From Vespa crabro (taxonomy: Eukaryota > Arthropoda > Insecta > Hymenoptera > Vespidae): a DNA stretch of 64,000 bases. The notes under the pieces are model-generated. The model saw nothing but the letters and a program-made list of their open reading frames with translations. It was not told where the DNA came from and made no database searches. Position 1 is the stretch's first letter; each line of letters opens with the position of its first letter. Made by a program: the position numbers and the translations under genes. This document shows positions 13,204 to 24,886 of the stretch, one piece after another. Location of the stretch: positions 4,723,213 to 4,787,212 of the forward strand of contig NC_060958.1 in assembly GCF_910589235.1 (NCBI RefSeq), written 5' to 3'.

Positions 13204-13403
13204 AATTAAAATTAATTACGATGATTAGTCATTTTGATGAGAGGTCATGTAATAAAGAACGAGTTTTTTATTTGGAGTTGAAAAATGTATACTTCATAAT
13301 AGTTTCTGCAAATAACAGGATAAGACAAATGATCGTTTTTTGTTGACTACTTTAGTTCAGGTTGAAGTTTTAGGAAAAGAATAAAGAAGAGGAAGAAAAA
13401 GAG

Positions 13404-13437
<34 letters not shown>

Positions 13438-13581
13438 CACTCGTTATGAGAACGCATTAAGTCTCGTGTTTGATTTACGCGCGAGCAAAGTGACCGCAAT
13501 GCACCTGTATGCAACTTTATGATAAATAACGTCCACGACGAAGAAAAGAGAGAAATATATATATTTATATGTATAGAGGGA

Positions 13582-13637
<56 letters not shown>

Positions 13638-14396
13638 CGCTGAAATGCGAGTTTCACGTTAACGCCTTTCCGTCCTTGAGGAGGGAAAGGTAAAAAAAGG
13701 TGAGGTTCTTTGCACTTGCTGTGTACAGTGCCTTTCAGGAAAAACGAAGTCGAGATCTACGACCGAATGGCATCTCTTAGTGTGCTCGCCTAACCGCTAC
13801 TATGTGATATTTATCAAGTTAATTAAAATAATTGCCAGCAAAATACGTTCTCGTCGTCCTTGCATTCTCGCACTTTTCCGTGTCGCTTTGGAATCGAAAG
13901 ATTCTAATAGGAAAGACATCACTGTACGTATTACTGATAATTAAGAGCAAACATGACGATTAACACTTGTAAATTCCAAATGTTTTTACATCTGTTGGAT
14001 ATAATATTTTACTATAGAACGTGTTATAATTTACATGTTAAAATTACGGATGAGTTTGTAAAATATTTTTAAAAATGTAATATTATAGTTAAATATTCAT
14101 TTATATACATATATACACACATATATATATATGTGTGTGTGTGTGTGTGTTACATATGTATTAACACCAGTTATAATATATATATTTCTTTTTTTATAAT
14201 TATATATTTTAATTTATATATTTTTTCACTTGACTAAAGTCTGTACATCTGTATAGGTATTTGTAGTTTCGAAGTATTATTAACAGTTTTATCATCACTG
14301 AATTAATTAGTTCATATACGAAATTTTTCAGGTTTTGTTTATTTTTTCTTTTTTTTTTCGTTTTTTAATTAAAACTTATACTATAACTTTCGCATT

Positions 14397-14453
<57 letters not shown>

Positions 14454-15726
14454 GTATAGATATGAAAAAAAGAAAGAAAATTATTTACAAAAAGATTAAT
14501 GAAATCAATCTTTTTCGAAATCATTAACGATATCGCAATATTAATCAGTTTATTTGATTTTTTTTTATATGAAACAATAGATTCATCTCTTCGTCCGCGT
14601 TTATTTTTTCTTTTCTCTTTCTTTCTTTTTTCTTTTTTTTCTTTTAAGTATGCGAGAACGCATTACGTACGTATGAAAACCCTATGCTCAATATACTCAG
14701 CCACCCTCGGTGTTTTCATCGGCACGTTGCTGTGTGTAGTATTTGCGTGTACTTGCGAATCCAGTGTGCTATGCATAAAAGTGCAAAAGAAGAGGGATGC
14801 AAGGAACAAGGAATATGTACTTACTAGCGTGGGGTGTCGCAAGGACGAACGTATGTCTCGTCGTCCCTCGCATTTTCGCTTTTGAAGAATCTACGAAGGG
14901 AACGAACGACTCCATGTTAATCTCTTCTTCTTCTTGTCATTCTCATCCTCCTCTTCCTTTTCCTCCCTATTTCTCTCTTTCTCTTCCTTCTCCTCTTTGT
15001 TTCGAGAGAGTTGACTCATCTCCTGCGTCGATGGGGACCTCCATTTTATCACGAAATCTGTCTGCTTTGTCGAACTTACGAAAAAAAGAGGGTATTATGA
15101 TCGAAGTAAAATTTCATACGAAAAGTAATTAAAAAGAAAAGTATTTTTTTTATTTTTATATATTTTTTTCTTATCATGATGAAAATTAATCGAGTAATAA
15201 TAATATAATAGGTATATATGAGATATTAAATTTATCTAATAGCTTTTTAGGATTGATTACTTATTATAAAAGATCATTATACATTTTATCAAAATTTATT
15301 ATTTTCATTTCTTTAATATTTCTTCTTTTTTCCTCTTCTTTTTTTAATAGCGATCTTATAAAAATTTCCCATTTTTTTTCTATCTCTCCATCTAATCTTT
15401 TTTATTTCAATTTTTTTTTTTAAATACATCTCTCGTCTTAAATAAAATCAGTCTTGTTTGTTTTTTTTTTCTTTTGTTATTTATTCGACAGCTTGAACTT
15501 AAGGAGAAAGTAATAAATCATGTGGATATTTGGAATTAAATACGACGAATCGAGATAGACTAATATTATTCGAACGAACGAAGGTTACTTTCCCATCGAT
15601 TCTCTCGAGGCAATTCATCGATATTTCGATTGGATGATTGCAGATACATTCGAAGAAAATTACGAAGAATCGGTCCGTGTATTGAGCCAACCTTAATCGA
15701 ACAGAAATTAAGAACATTAATGTTTA

Positions 15727-15775
<49 letters not shown>

Positions 15776-16310
15776 TTTCTTTCTCTCTTTCTCTCTTTTT
15801 GCAAAAGTGAACAAAACTGTATTCGTCGATGAAAATGATTAGTGTCGTTCAGACACGTTACGTCAGATATGGACGAATCCTTTACGATTGCACCATCAGA
15901 ATGGCCGTTGTAATATCGTTCGTATAAATGGCGTTGTATAACATCGATAGAAGAGTTTTATATACGTGTTTACCTGCAAGCCAAACGATTACGTTACGGC
16001 CGAGGCCACACCTCGGATTTACTCTTCGTTTCCTCGTTCCACTATACACTTCCACGCTCTTTTCATATCCTTCAACAATTCATTCCATTTCTAGCCTATA
16101 ACACGTCATGAAAAAATTTTTTCAACAAAAGTACAAATTAAAAAAGCAATAAGAATAATCAATCGTCATTTAAAATATTCGTTAGATCATAATTCATTTG
16201 ATATGGTTAAACGTTAGATCAAAATTATTTTAAAAATCAATTTATTACAATTATGTCTTTGTTTAAAAATTTTTAACGATATATACGATATACGATAATA
16301 ACGATATAAC

Positions 16311-16317
<7 letters not shown>
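12553..16317. other. Non-coding stretch with unique islands
   Basis: The island 12570-12850 has open frames on both strands but no splice pair. Repeats: CT at 12860-12920, TA at 13166-13200, GA at 13408-13437 and 13574-13628, TA/TG at 14100-14150, TA at 14401-14450, CT at 15727-15800. Unique blocks: 13640-13930, 14640-15060, 15840-16080. No exon supported. Confidence 0.55.

Positions 16318-16354
<37 letters not shown>
16318..16354. repeat. TA microsatellite
   Basis: About 18 TA units, ending 55 bases upstream of ratchet point 1. Confidence 0.95.
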
Positions 16355-16356
<2 letters not shown>

Positions 16357-16380
16357 ATTTATACTTTGTAGAATTGTAAG

Positions 16381-16419
16381 TCATTTTTGATTTTATTATT
16401 ATGTTTCAGGTGAGTAATG
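16381..16419 (+). promoter_or_regulatory. Candidate recursive splice site (ratchet point 1)
   Basis: A T-rich tract (TCATTTTTGATTTTATTATT) leads into ATGTTTCAG, followed with no spacing by GTGAGTAATG. The junction is 16409|16410. A perfect 3' splice site fused to a perfect 5' splice site is the definition of a zero-nucleotide recursive splice site, known from long Drosophila introns. It is on the strand of the 63 kb exons. Downstream sequence has early stops in every frame, so it is not the start of a coding exon. Confidence 0.6.
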
Positions 16420-16778
16420 AATTGGAATATCGAGTTTGAGTAGAATACGAGGACAAGAACTATCGGGAATTAGCTGAGGTTAAGTAGAAAACCGTAATGC
16501 TTAATCGAGTCGCTGAGTTTTCTCTGATCGTTTTGCTTGAACTTGTTAGTTTCTACTCTTAACGATCCAACGGTGAGGATAATTTGTAGATGGATACGTA
16601 CATCATCGACAACGAATAGTTAGGTATAGTACTTAATGTCGTATAGATATACATACGATATATGTACGTATGTACATACGTACCTATGGTACTGTAATTT
16701 CGTATCTTTATTTCAACTTACATGGAGAATCGTGGCCTTAATAGAAGAGACAACGGACAAAACGACTTTGTAAGAAAA

Positions 16779-16934
16779 CGACGACGACAACGACGACGAC
16801 AACGACGACGACAACGACGACGACAACGACGACGACAACGACGACGACAACGACGACGACAACGACGACGACAACGACGACGACAACGACGACGACAACG
16901 ACGACGACAACGACGACGACAACGACGACGACAA
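16779..16934. repeat. 12-base minisatellite (CGACGACGACAA), 13 copies
   Basis: Thirteen perfect units, followed by CGACGACGACGACG and decay. It has no stop in most frames: RRRQ repeats on +, Ser/Leu and poly-Val on -. I read the open frames as a by-product of the repeat, not as genes. Confidence 0.95.
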
Positions 16935-16952
16935 CGACGACGACGACGATGA

Positions 16953-18501
16953 CGAAGACGAGAGATCGTAACGATATCTTGTGAATTCTCGCAGAAATTT
17001 CACCTGAAATCACGGGAAACGCCTTCCATTTCCGTCGTATGACGTTTTAGCTTTCTCTTAAGACAATCATTTAAAAAGGATGAACGATTTGCGTGTAGAA
17101 ATCATTTAAGAAAAAACGTACTAAATATCTCTACAGACATATATGTACATAAGTATTTAAGTACCTGTTCACGTGTTTGTTGACTATGATAAATGTATTT
17201 CATTTGATTTGCTTTTAACACGATTCACAATCATATGCAATATAGAGAAGACTTTATTCTGACAATTATTTCCATATAGAAGATGAGTATTATCAACGAA
17301 GTCGATATTTTTTTTTTTAGTTAACAATGTAACTGAAAAGTTACACATTTGATAATTATATATATTTTTTAAGTTGTTAATCATTTTATATTCGGATACA
17401 ATAGTAAAATTTTTTATTAAGTATAAAGTTTATAGTATATCTTTATAGTATACTTATACTAATAATATAAGTAATGTAATAATAACTTTCAATTTATATA
17501 TATAATTTTGATCAAAAAATTTTGTCAATAGAATATTAAGAGCTCTGATCTTTTCTTTTTTTGTAATCAATGATATCTTTTAATTAGCTGAAATTCGCGC
17601 TCGTATCATATTTTCACATTGTTGTTTTTTCTTCTTTTTCTTTTCTTTTGTACAATCAACTTTCTCGATAAACATAAATGAAAATCTTTCTCTTTCTGGG
17701 TATCGGACTTTCGCTTCGACGCTACGGCATGTAACATCATCTCGCTCTCGTCCAGTCAGACGATTTAATCGTAATCAGCCGGTTAATCTGATTAACCTAA
17801 TTAACCCTCTCAGCAAATTTAAAGACACCTATCAGATGCTACATTCACCTACGCCTCTCTTTTTCCTTCATCGTTTCCCTCATTCTTCCTCGTTCTTTTT
17901 CCTTCTTATTATTTGCTCGCGACGACGGGCGTGCACGTTCTTTAAACGGCTTCGTGCTCGAGAAAACCTCCGACATCTTCGTTTTATTTTCGCGCGGAAG
18001 CACGACGGCGCTTTTGCCTCGCTGGCTTTTGTTTACGCCGCGGTAATCACGAGCGATTCATTAAATTCGCCGTTAACCGAAACGTCCAATTAGCTTGCCG
18101 ACCACGAACACGGATATGGGTATGCTTGGAAAATTAAAGAGATAGATGCTTGCTTTATAAACTCATTTAAATTTTCGAGAAAGAACAATAAAGAAAGAAA
18201 GAAAGACACAGAGAGAGAGAGAGAGAGAGAGGAGCATAGAAAAAAAATATAAAACATTGATATTCGTTATTTCGATAAATTTTAACTGACACGAAAGATA
18301 ACGTATCAACATTTCATCATAAATTATTATTGAATATATTTACTCATTTCAATTTATTATCGCTATATAAACAGATAATTAGTTACGTTAATAAGTATCT
18401 GTTAAATTATAAAATTTATTGGAATAATCATATCGTGAGCGACAAGTTTAAGAATATATAAAAGTTGATTATATATACTTATATATATTAGATATGTATA
18501 A

Positions 18502-18547
<46 letters not shown>

Positions 18548-19150
18548 AGTCATGAATAACTTTAGAATTTATTTTATTTCCTATTTTATTTCTTATTAAT
18601 TTCGAAGTGTAAATATTTATATGTTCATCGACGATTGTTATTTTATTACAATAAGGATCGTAATAGAATCAATATTAACGTGAAATATTTTTAACCTAGG
18701 AACAATAAAACGATTAACTTATCTACATACCTATTATGTAGGCACGTAAAATAACGTACACAAAGGTAGCTAGAGCACCCAACTCTCTCGACTAATTATC
18801 CTAATGAATGGAAATCAGAGTGAGCTGCAAGTTAGCACGTGTTAGACCCGTATACTCTCGTTAATTAAGTCGGAGTCCTCGTTCGCGCGCGAAAATTGGG
18901 CCGTCTACTACTTTGCGAGGAATCATCTTTCGCGCATGTGTATATACATACACGCAAAGACGTATATAGATGTATATAAACTTAACTCACGCCTAATTCA
19001 CTGTCCTACGATAGTACAGAACGTATTCAATTACTTTCACGCTCGCTCGCTACCAATTAACGTCTCATATTTTTATTGACCAAACTTTCTAACAAATTCG
19101 CTATTTCTACGATTAAATTTCTCAAATTTTATATTTATCCAAAATATTAT

Positions 19151-19156
<6 letters not shown>
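16953..19156. other. Non-coding DNA with candidate regulatory islands
   Basis: AT-rich, with islands at 17690-18110 (contains a 17-base palindrome at 17781-17797) and 18720-18910. A GA tract lies at 18208-18231 and a TA tract at 18508-18543. No exon. Confidence 0.5.
17781..17797. promoter_or_regulatory. 17-base palindrome GGTTAATCTGATTAACC
   Basis: Perfect 8-base arms around one T. It contains TAAT-N3-ATTA, the P3 arrangement bound by paired-class homeodomain dimers, and is followed by TAATTAACC. It lies in a unique island. Binding is inference. Confidence 0.4.
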
Positions 19157-19199
<43 letters not shown>

Positions 19200-19204
19200 A
19201 TCCC

Positions 19205-19237
<33 letters not shown>

Positions 19238-19248
19238 TTATTTATAAG

Positions 19249-19290
<42 letters not shown>
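19157..19290 (+). repeat. Compound CT-CTAT-TA microsatellite
   Basis: CT (19157-19200), CTAT (19203-19242) and TA (19251-19290) in succession. Confidence 0.95.
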
Positions 19291-19296
<6 letters not shown>

Positions 19297-19476
19297 TATA
19301 TATATATAATCTTTTTTTTACGTACATATGCATGTGACCTCGAGTATAGTATTTCCGTTCATGGATATCCCGACGTGCGTATGATGTTACTCGACTGTTC
19401 TCTATTTTCTTGTCCCATTCGAAACTCTAGGTCGCTCTCTCAAGCATCGTGAAACGAAATCCGTAATCTCTTCTTC

Positions 19477-19736
19477 TTTCTCTCTTCTCTTCTCTTCTCT
19501 TCTCTTCCCTTCTCTTCTCTTCTCTTCCCTTCCCTTCCCTTCCCTTCCCTTCCCTTCTCTTCTCTTCTCTTCTCTTCTCTTCTCTTCTCTTCTCTTCTCT
19601 TCTCTTCTCTTCTCTTCTCTTCTCTTCTCTTCTCTTCTCTTCTCTTCTCTTCTCTTCTCTTCTCTTCTCTTCTCTTCTCTTCTCTTCTCTTCTCTTCTCT
19701 TCTCTTCTCTTCTCTTCTCTTCTCTTCTCTTCTCTT
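19477..19736 (+). repeat. CTTCT pentanucleotide array
   Basis: About 50 pentamer units, with a CCTTC variant block near 19506-19556. Polypyrimidine on the + strand throughout. Confidence 0.95.
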
Positions 19737-19943
19737 TTTAACCCATTACGATTATCACCTCGGTTTCATGAATTTCCGCTCGTGACAATGCTCAAAGTTT
19801 CTCATAGTATTACTTTCTAAGAAAAAGAATAGAACTCCTTGTTGAGATTTCTAAATGATTGTAATGGAATTTATTATCTTTCATGGATTCATGAGGATTT
19901 TTTTAATTACCAGAATTAAAAGCTCGACGATTTTTATTCGTTT

Positions 19944-19944
19944 G

Positions 19945-20029
<85 letters not shown>
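19944..20029 (+). repeat. Compound CT-TA microsatellite
   Basis: CT units to 19980, then about 24 TA units, ending 130 bases before the hAT-like MITE. Confidence 0.95.
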
Positions 20030-20030
<1 letters not shown>

Positions 20031-20158
20031 CTTTCTCTTTCTCTTTCAAAATACACGAAGATGCAATACCTCGAACGAATTTCACGCTTATTCGATATAC
20101 TCAATGTAGCGTTACGAGTAACTATACAATTCAACCAATCTTAAGAATAGGGTTTTAT

Positions 20159-20547
20159 CAGTGGTTTTCAAAACTTTATGAATGATATACCATCGTTCGT
20201 TTCTTATGTGTATTATAAATTATTTTTCTTTTTAATAAGCAAAATATTTTATTTGATCTGAATTCATTTAATTTATTTGTAATTATTAGCACGACTATGC
20301 TGTCTCTTTTACTTCTTTATATGTTGATATATGATTGGAATAGATGTTCGAAGTAATATTTGCACAAATTTAAGAATATATTTTTATATCTATAAAATAA
20401 ATATTTATATCTAATTAAATATTATTTTTATTAAATTATATATTTTATATGTAATAAATGAAACAAAATTTGAAAATTTTTCATTTGGAATAATAATTTC
20501 GTAATTATCGATAGAACAATCAGTTCTGATCATTTTGAAAACCACTG
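20159..20547. mobile_element. 389-base hAT-like MITE
   Basis: Left CAGTGGTTTTCAAAACTTTA and right reverse complement CAGTGGTTTTCAAAATGATC are perfect over 15 bases. CAGTGGTTYTCAAA is a typical hAT terminus. The flanks (GGTTTTAT and TTATAAAA) do not form a clean 8-base duplication, so the copy is old or one end is rearranged. Interior is AT-rich and non-coding. Confidence 0.65.
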
Positions 20548-21039
20548 TTATAAAAGGGTATGATTCCTCTTCTTCTCGGTTGGGTGGAAATGAAGTTCTT
20601 TGATGTTCAAGTACTAGTAGTAGTAGTACTAGTAGTAGTCGTTGTCTTCGTCATCGCCATCGTCGTCGTCTGATTGTCGAGTAATTAAATCCAAGAGACT
20701 ACTGGCTCTCATTCTCTTGCGTGGGAATAATCCGTAACCGTTACTCTTTTGCGGTTATTCTTCGACGAGCGTTGTTTCTACGTTTCTCTTTCGCCACTCA
20801 CGTGAATCGTTTTCTCATGGTGTGCTTCTTGCCAGTTCTATGGGAAAGAGAGAATAGAAATTGAAGAGAAGCGAACTTCGGAGTTATCATCCACGAAAAA
20901 AAAATTTCATAAAACGATATCTCCTTTTCGACTTAATACGTACGTTTTCGAGCTCGTCGTTCCAAAATACGTGGAATTCCGTCGATCGTGCTTCTGTGGC
21001 TACAATTATCACGCTTTTCTATTATGGTACCGAGCTTGG

Positions 21040-21071
<32 letters not shown>

Positions 21072-21589
21072 TTCTCTGTTCGGACCAGGCCATCGTGCTT
21101 CTCTCGTGTCTCTCTTCTCTTTGCATTGCTATGTTCTCACGTGCCTCCGGGAATACCTCTCTAAGCCATTTAAACCATTTCCTACACAGCTTTTATACTA
21201 TATCTATCACTTTTTTTTTGTTTAATTTATACGGATATAATTTTTTTTCTTTTTTTTTTGCTTTTTCCTTTCTTTTTCTTTTTTTTCATTCTTTTTTCTT
21301 TCTTTTTTGATGACGATCATATTAAAAATTAAAAAGAAATTTTTAATATTTCTCATAGATCTGTTTATTTTGTTGAAAAAATGTATTCACACAAATTGTA
21401 CTATTGGCCTATCAATTTGTATATGAAATATTCAGCTTTGAGCGTTGAGAACTATGTATAACCAAAGACAACGGTCGAAGAAAATATTCGGTAAACGAAA
21501 ACGATTTCTCAGAATCGAAATGCGAGAGTCCGTATAAATTGCTGAGCAGACTTGACCATCGCAAAAATTGCTTCCTGCTTCTCTCGAAG
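20548..21589. other. Non-coding DNA
   Basis: AGT/CTAGTAGT trinucleotides lie at 20610-20640, followed by a unique island at 20640-21010. A short CT tract is at 21040-21077 and a long T-rich stretch at 21200-21310. No exon. Confidence 0.6.
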
Positions 21590-21742
21590 ATCTCTCTTTC
21601 TCTCCCTCTCTCCCCCTTCTCTCTCTCTCTCTCTTTCTCTCCCTCTCTCCCCCTTCTCTCTCTCTCTTTCTCTCCCTCTCTCCCCCTTCTCTCTCTCTCT
21701 TTCTCTCCCTCTCTCTCCCCTTCTCTCTCTCCTCTCTCTCTC

Positions 21743-21796
<54 letters not shown>
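21590..21796 (+). repeat. CT/CCCT microsatellite
   Basis: Four ~35-base higher-order units containing CCCTCTCTCCCCCTTCTC, then pure CT. Confidence 0.95.
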
Positions 21797-21798
<2 letters not shown>

Positions 21799-22084
21799 GA
21801 TCTCGAGTGACGCATTGAAGGATCCATCCCTTCTCTCCCTTTCACGGCGAACGACCTTTCCGTATTCTTGTTCCTCTTCTTTTTTTTTACCTGAACATCA
21901 GTCTTGTATAAACTCTTCACTTGTGTTCGTATAACTCTCAAGACTAAGAATAACTGCGTATGTCTATCTATATACCTCATTTTTAACTTATATATCGAGA
22001 TTTTGTAATATCTCTCGATGTGATAAATGTTCTCTTCGGTTTAATTACTTATTTGATTTGTTATAAAATTTTAAAAATTCGTAA

Positions 22085-22087
<3 letters not shown>

Positions 22088-22129
<42 letters not shown>

Positions 22130-22149
22130 CGTTATTATTATTATTATTT
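22088..22149. repeat. ATT microsatellite
   Basis: About 20 ATT units with one GTT interruption. Confidence 0.95.
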
Positions 22150-22600
22150 ACGGGATTTCGATTGAAAATTTTGAAGAAAAAAAAACAGAAAAGAAAAGAA
22201 ATCTTTCAAGTTTCTATCGATTTTCTTATTATAAAATCAAAGGTAATGGACGTAAAATTTTGACGAATTCATAAAAAACGAATGATCTAAGAACTTTTAG
22301 AAGGACGAATGAAACACGAAGAACGAATTACGTTCGTCTGGACACACGGCATCGGCCGCTGCCCGCATTATCGTAACGGTTTCCAGGTAGATTTTCTGAG
22401 AAGCGCGCTTTAAGGAAAGGCTCCATTCTCGAGGAAGAACTGGACCTTGGCAACTGGACACCGGGCAAAGTGACATTCCATGGTAGGCTGATGTCGTCTT
22501 CGTTGCAACGAATCGCGAAATGCGGATTACATGGCATTCTATGCGATCTTGTCCGCGGGTTTTCTTCTTCGATCTTTTTCCAAGAAGTTTTAGATATCTA

Positions 22601-22605
<5 letters not shown>

Positions 22606-22652
<47 letters not shown>

Positions 22653-22657
22653 ATCTA

Positions 22658-22691
<34 letters not shown>

Positions 22692-22715
22692 TATATATAT
22701 ATATATATATATATA
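22606..22715 (+). repeat. Compound CT-TA microsatellite
   Basis: CT to 22652, then two TA blocks separated by TGTT. Confidence 0.95.
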
Positions 22716-23981
22716 CACGTAAAAATGTAGGAAAATAAGTATTCAATATTATTTATTTGAACATCAATTTCTGTTAGTTAACGATGAATTTTATTAGACA
22801 TAAAGGATAACGTTAATAATCTAATTGACACGTTTAATGAAGAAAATAATTTACATGACGTTAAAGTGATTAGATACGAAAAAATATTGTACGAGAAAAT
22901 ATGAGAGATAACGCATGTAGCTATATATCTATATTATTATAATTGAAACAACGAAAAACTTTGAAAGACATTTAATATCATTTGTAGTAATGTTAAATTG
23001 TATTACGCAAGAAACTTCAGAACATGACCAATTATTTTTCTGATGATTATATTTTCCTACCTACGTGGTTACTTTACGTTGTACGTACATGAACCTCGGT
23101 ACTATGGCAAACTAGACTAACAATTGAATTCAATTATCGTAATGGTCAACTGCCAAGGAATGCTAATTGTTTCGGTCGAAGCTTAGACTTTGAGTTATTA
23201 GCGCGCATTCCTTTGATACTATTGGTTCAATACTCGCTCTTATATACATAAGTTCCAAGTAATACTTCGCAAGATGTCATTTCTAATGCTTCTCGCATCG
23301 AAAAAAAGAGAGAGAGAGAGAGCGAGAGAAAGAGGGAGAGAATGACTGAGTACGAGAGAGAGGAAAAGAAAAAGAAATAAGATCATTTGTTCAAGAACGA
23401 GATACCAACTCCCCCATAACTCTTAACCAAAATAGGAAATAGTAGAATAGAATCAATTTTTATATTGCATTTGACCTCGTTAAAATAAGGAGACAAATAA
23501 TGAGATAGATACCATTAATTGTCCTCGAAAGATGAACTATAAAGAAAACTTAATAATTATATATAATGTGTGTATGTGTGTATATATAAAAGTATATTAG
23601 AATCTATATCATTTATTTGACCCGAGATGAGTTACAAATCGATAAATTGCGTAACAGATGGAGAAGCTTTCGATATCTAGAGTATCACGTTGGTTAGGAA
23701 CGCAAAGAAAACAAGATCGAGAAATGATCGAGATCGGTCTCGGGGTTATCTCAAATGCAGCAATCTCGACAATGCCGTTGGATTATATCGTTCCTCTTGA
23801 TCGTCGTCGTCGTCGTTGGCCAGAATGATTGAACATTTCCCACGAAACAAAATGATCACTAACATATTATTGGAGTATAGTAATAGTTTTATAAAGAAAC
23901 TTTGGAAAAGATACTTGTGTTTTTCCTACCGTAAAATTGTCCTTCATGCATACACGTATACACATGCATGCACGTACATAC
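22716..23981. other. AT-rich DNA with one unique island
   Basis: The island 23060-23290 carries an inverted pair of GGAATG motifs. A short GA tract lies at 23307-23365 and a CGT run near 23806-23817. No exon. Confidence 0.55.
23156..23213. promoter_or_regulatory. Inverted pair of TEAD-type motifs
   Basis: AAGGAATGC (23156-23164) and GCATTCCTT (23205-23213) are exact reverse complements 40 bases apart. GGAATG is the core of the TEAD/Scalloped site. The function is inferred from the motif alone. Confidence 0.3.
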
Positions 23982-23982
23982 C

Positions 23983-24049
<67 letters not shown>
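23982..24049 (+). repeat. GA microsatellite
   Basis: About 30 GA units after one GAAA. Confidence 0.95.
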
Positions 24050-24052
<3 letters not shown>

Positions 24053-24808
24053 CTCGGTGTAAACCAGTAGTCATGTCCTTCGAGCGCCGTTTGGCGCCGT
24101 CCTGTGCGCGAGCATAATCATCATATTATGCTGCACATTCGCCAGAGAGAATGCGAATGTGAACGGCAGTTGAACACTTTTTTATTAAGTACCGATCGAC
24201 TCTTGCGAAAATAGTCACGATCGTGATTCTGACGCGACTGACGGTGCTGGCATGCGTTTTTTTCTATTACTTTAATAACGATTCTTTCATTCCAAGGATG
24301 TACATTATATATCCCTTCGTGTCTTGTTTTCTTAATGAATTTAATTTTATTAATCTTATATAAGATCATTTAACTTTGAAGTCATTTTTTGAGGAGTTTT
24401 ATTTCATTTTATCATCACAAAATATAATTGTTACTTCATATCTCAAGTTTTTTTTTTACGTTTTTTTTTTTAATAAATAAATTATACTAATACAAGTAAT
24501 ACTACAACTTTAGTACATAATTATGCTATACATACGACAATAAATTTAGTTATAAGTAATTAATCCTTTATATTGTAGATTTCAATTCACACGTATATCT
24601 GTATTTTTTTGTTACTCCGTATTCAAAATTTTTCATATTTTGTAAGTATATAAGTTATACTTATATTGACATAAGTAATATAACTATAATAACTATCGTA
24701 ATATATAATTATTTTGGAAACACAAATCAAAATTCATTCATAAAAAGTAAATTAACACCCGATGTGTTCTAATCTATATATATAGTAAAAAAAGAGAGAA
24801 GAATTATT

Positions 24809-24841
<33 letters not shown>

Positions 24842-24886
24842 GTGTATGTGTGTGTTGTGTATGTGTGTGTTGTGTATGTGTGTATT
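24809..24886. repeat. TG microsatellite with 15-base higher-order units
   Basis: TG array, then three copies of TGTGTATGTGTGTGT at 24841, 24856 and 24871. Confidence 0.95.

Noticed and set aside
15968..15985. Minus-strand CTTGCAG|GTAAAC
   Set aside because: It is on the opposite strand to the gene and its donor half is weak. It serves as a control showing that the two + sites are better than background.
16713..17013. RRRQ, poly-Val and Ser/Leu frames through the 12-base array
   Set aside because: Open in several frames on both strands simultaneously, the mark of a repeat rather than a gene.
22380..22392. TTTCCAGGTAGAT as a ratchet point
   Set aside because: The donor half (GTAGAT) is poor and the upstream sequence is not pyrimidine-rich.
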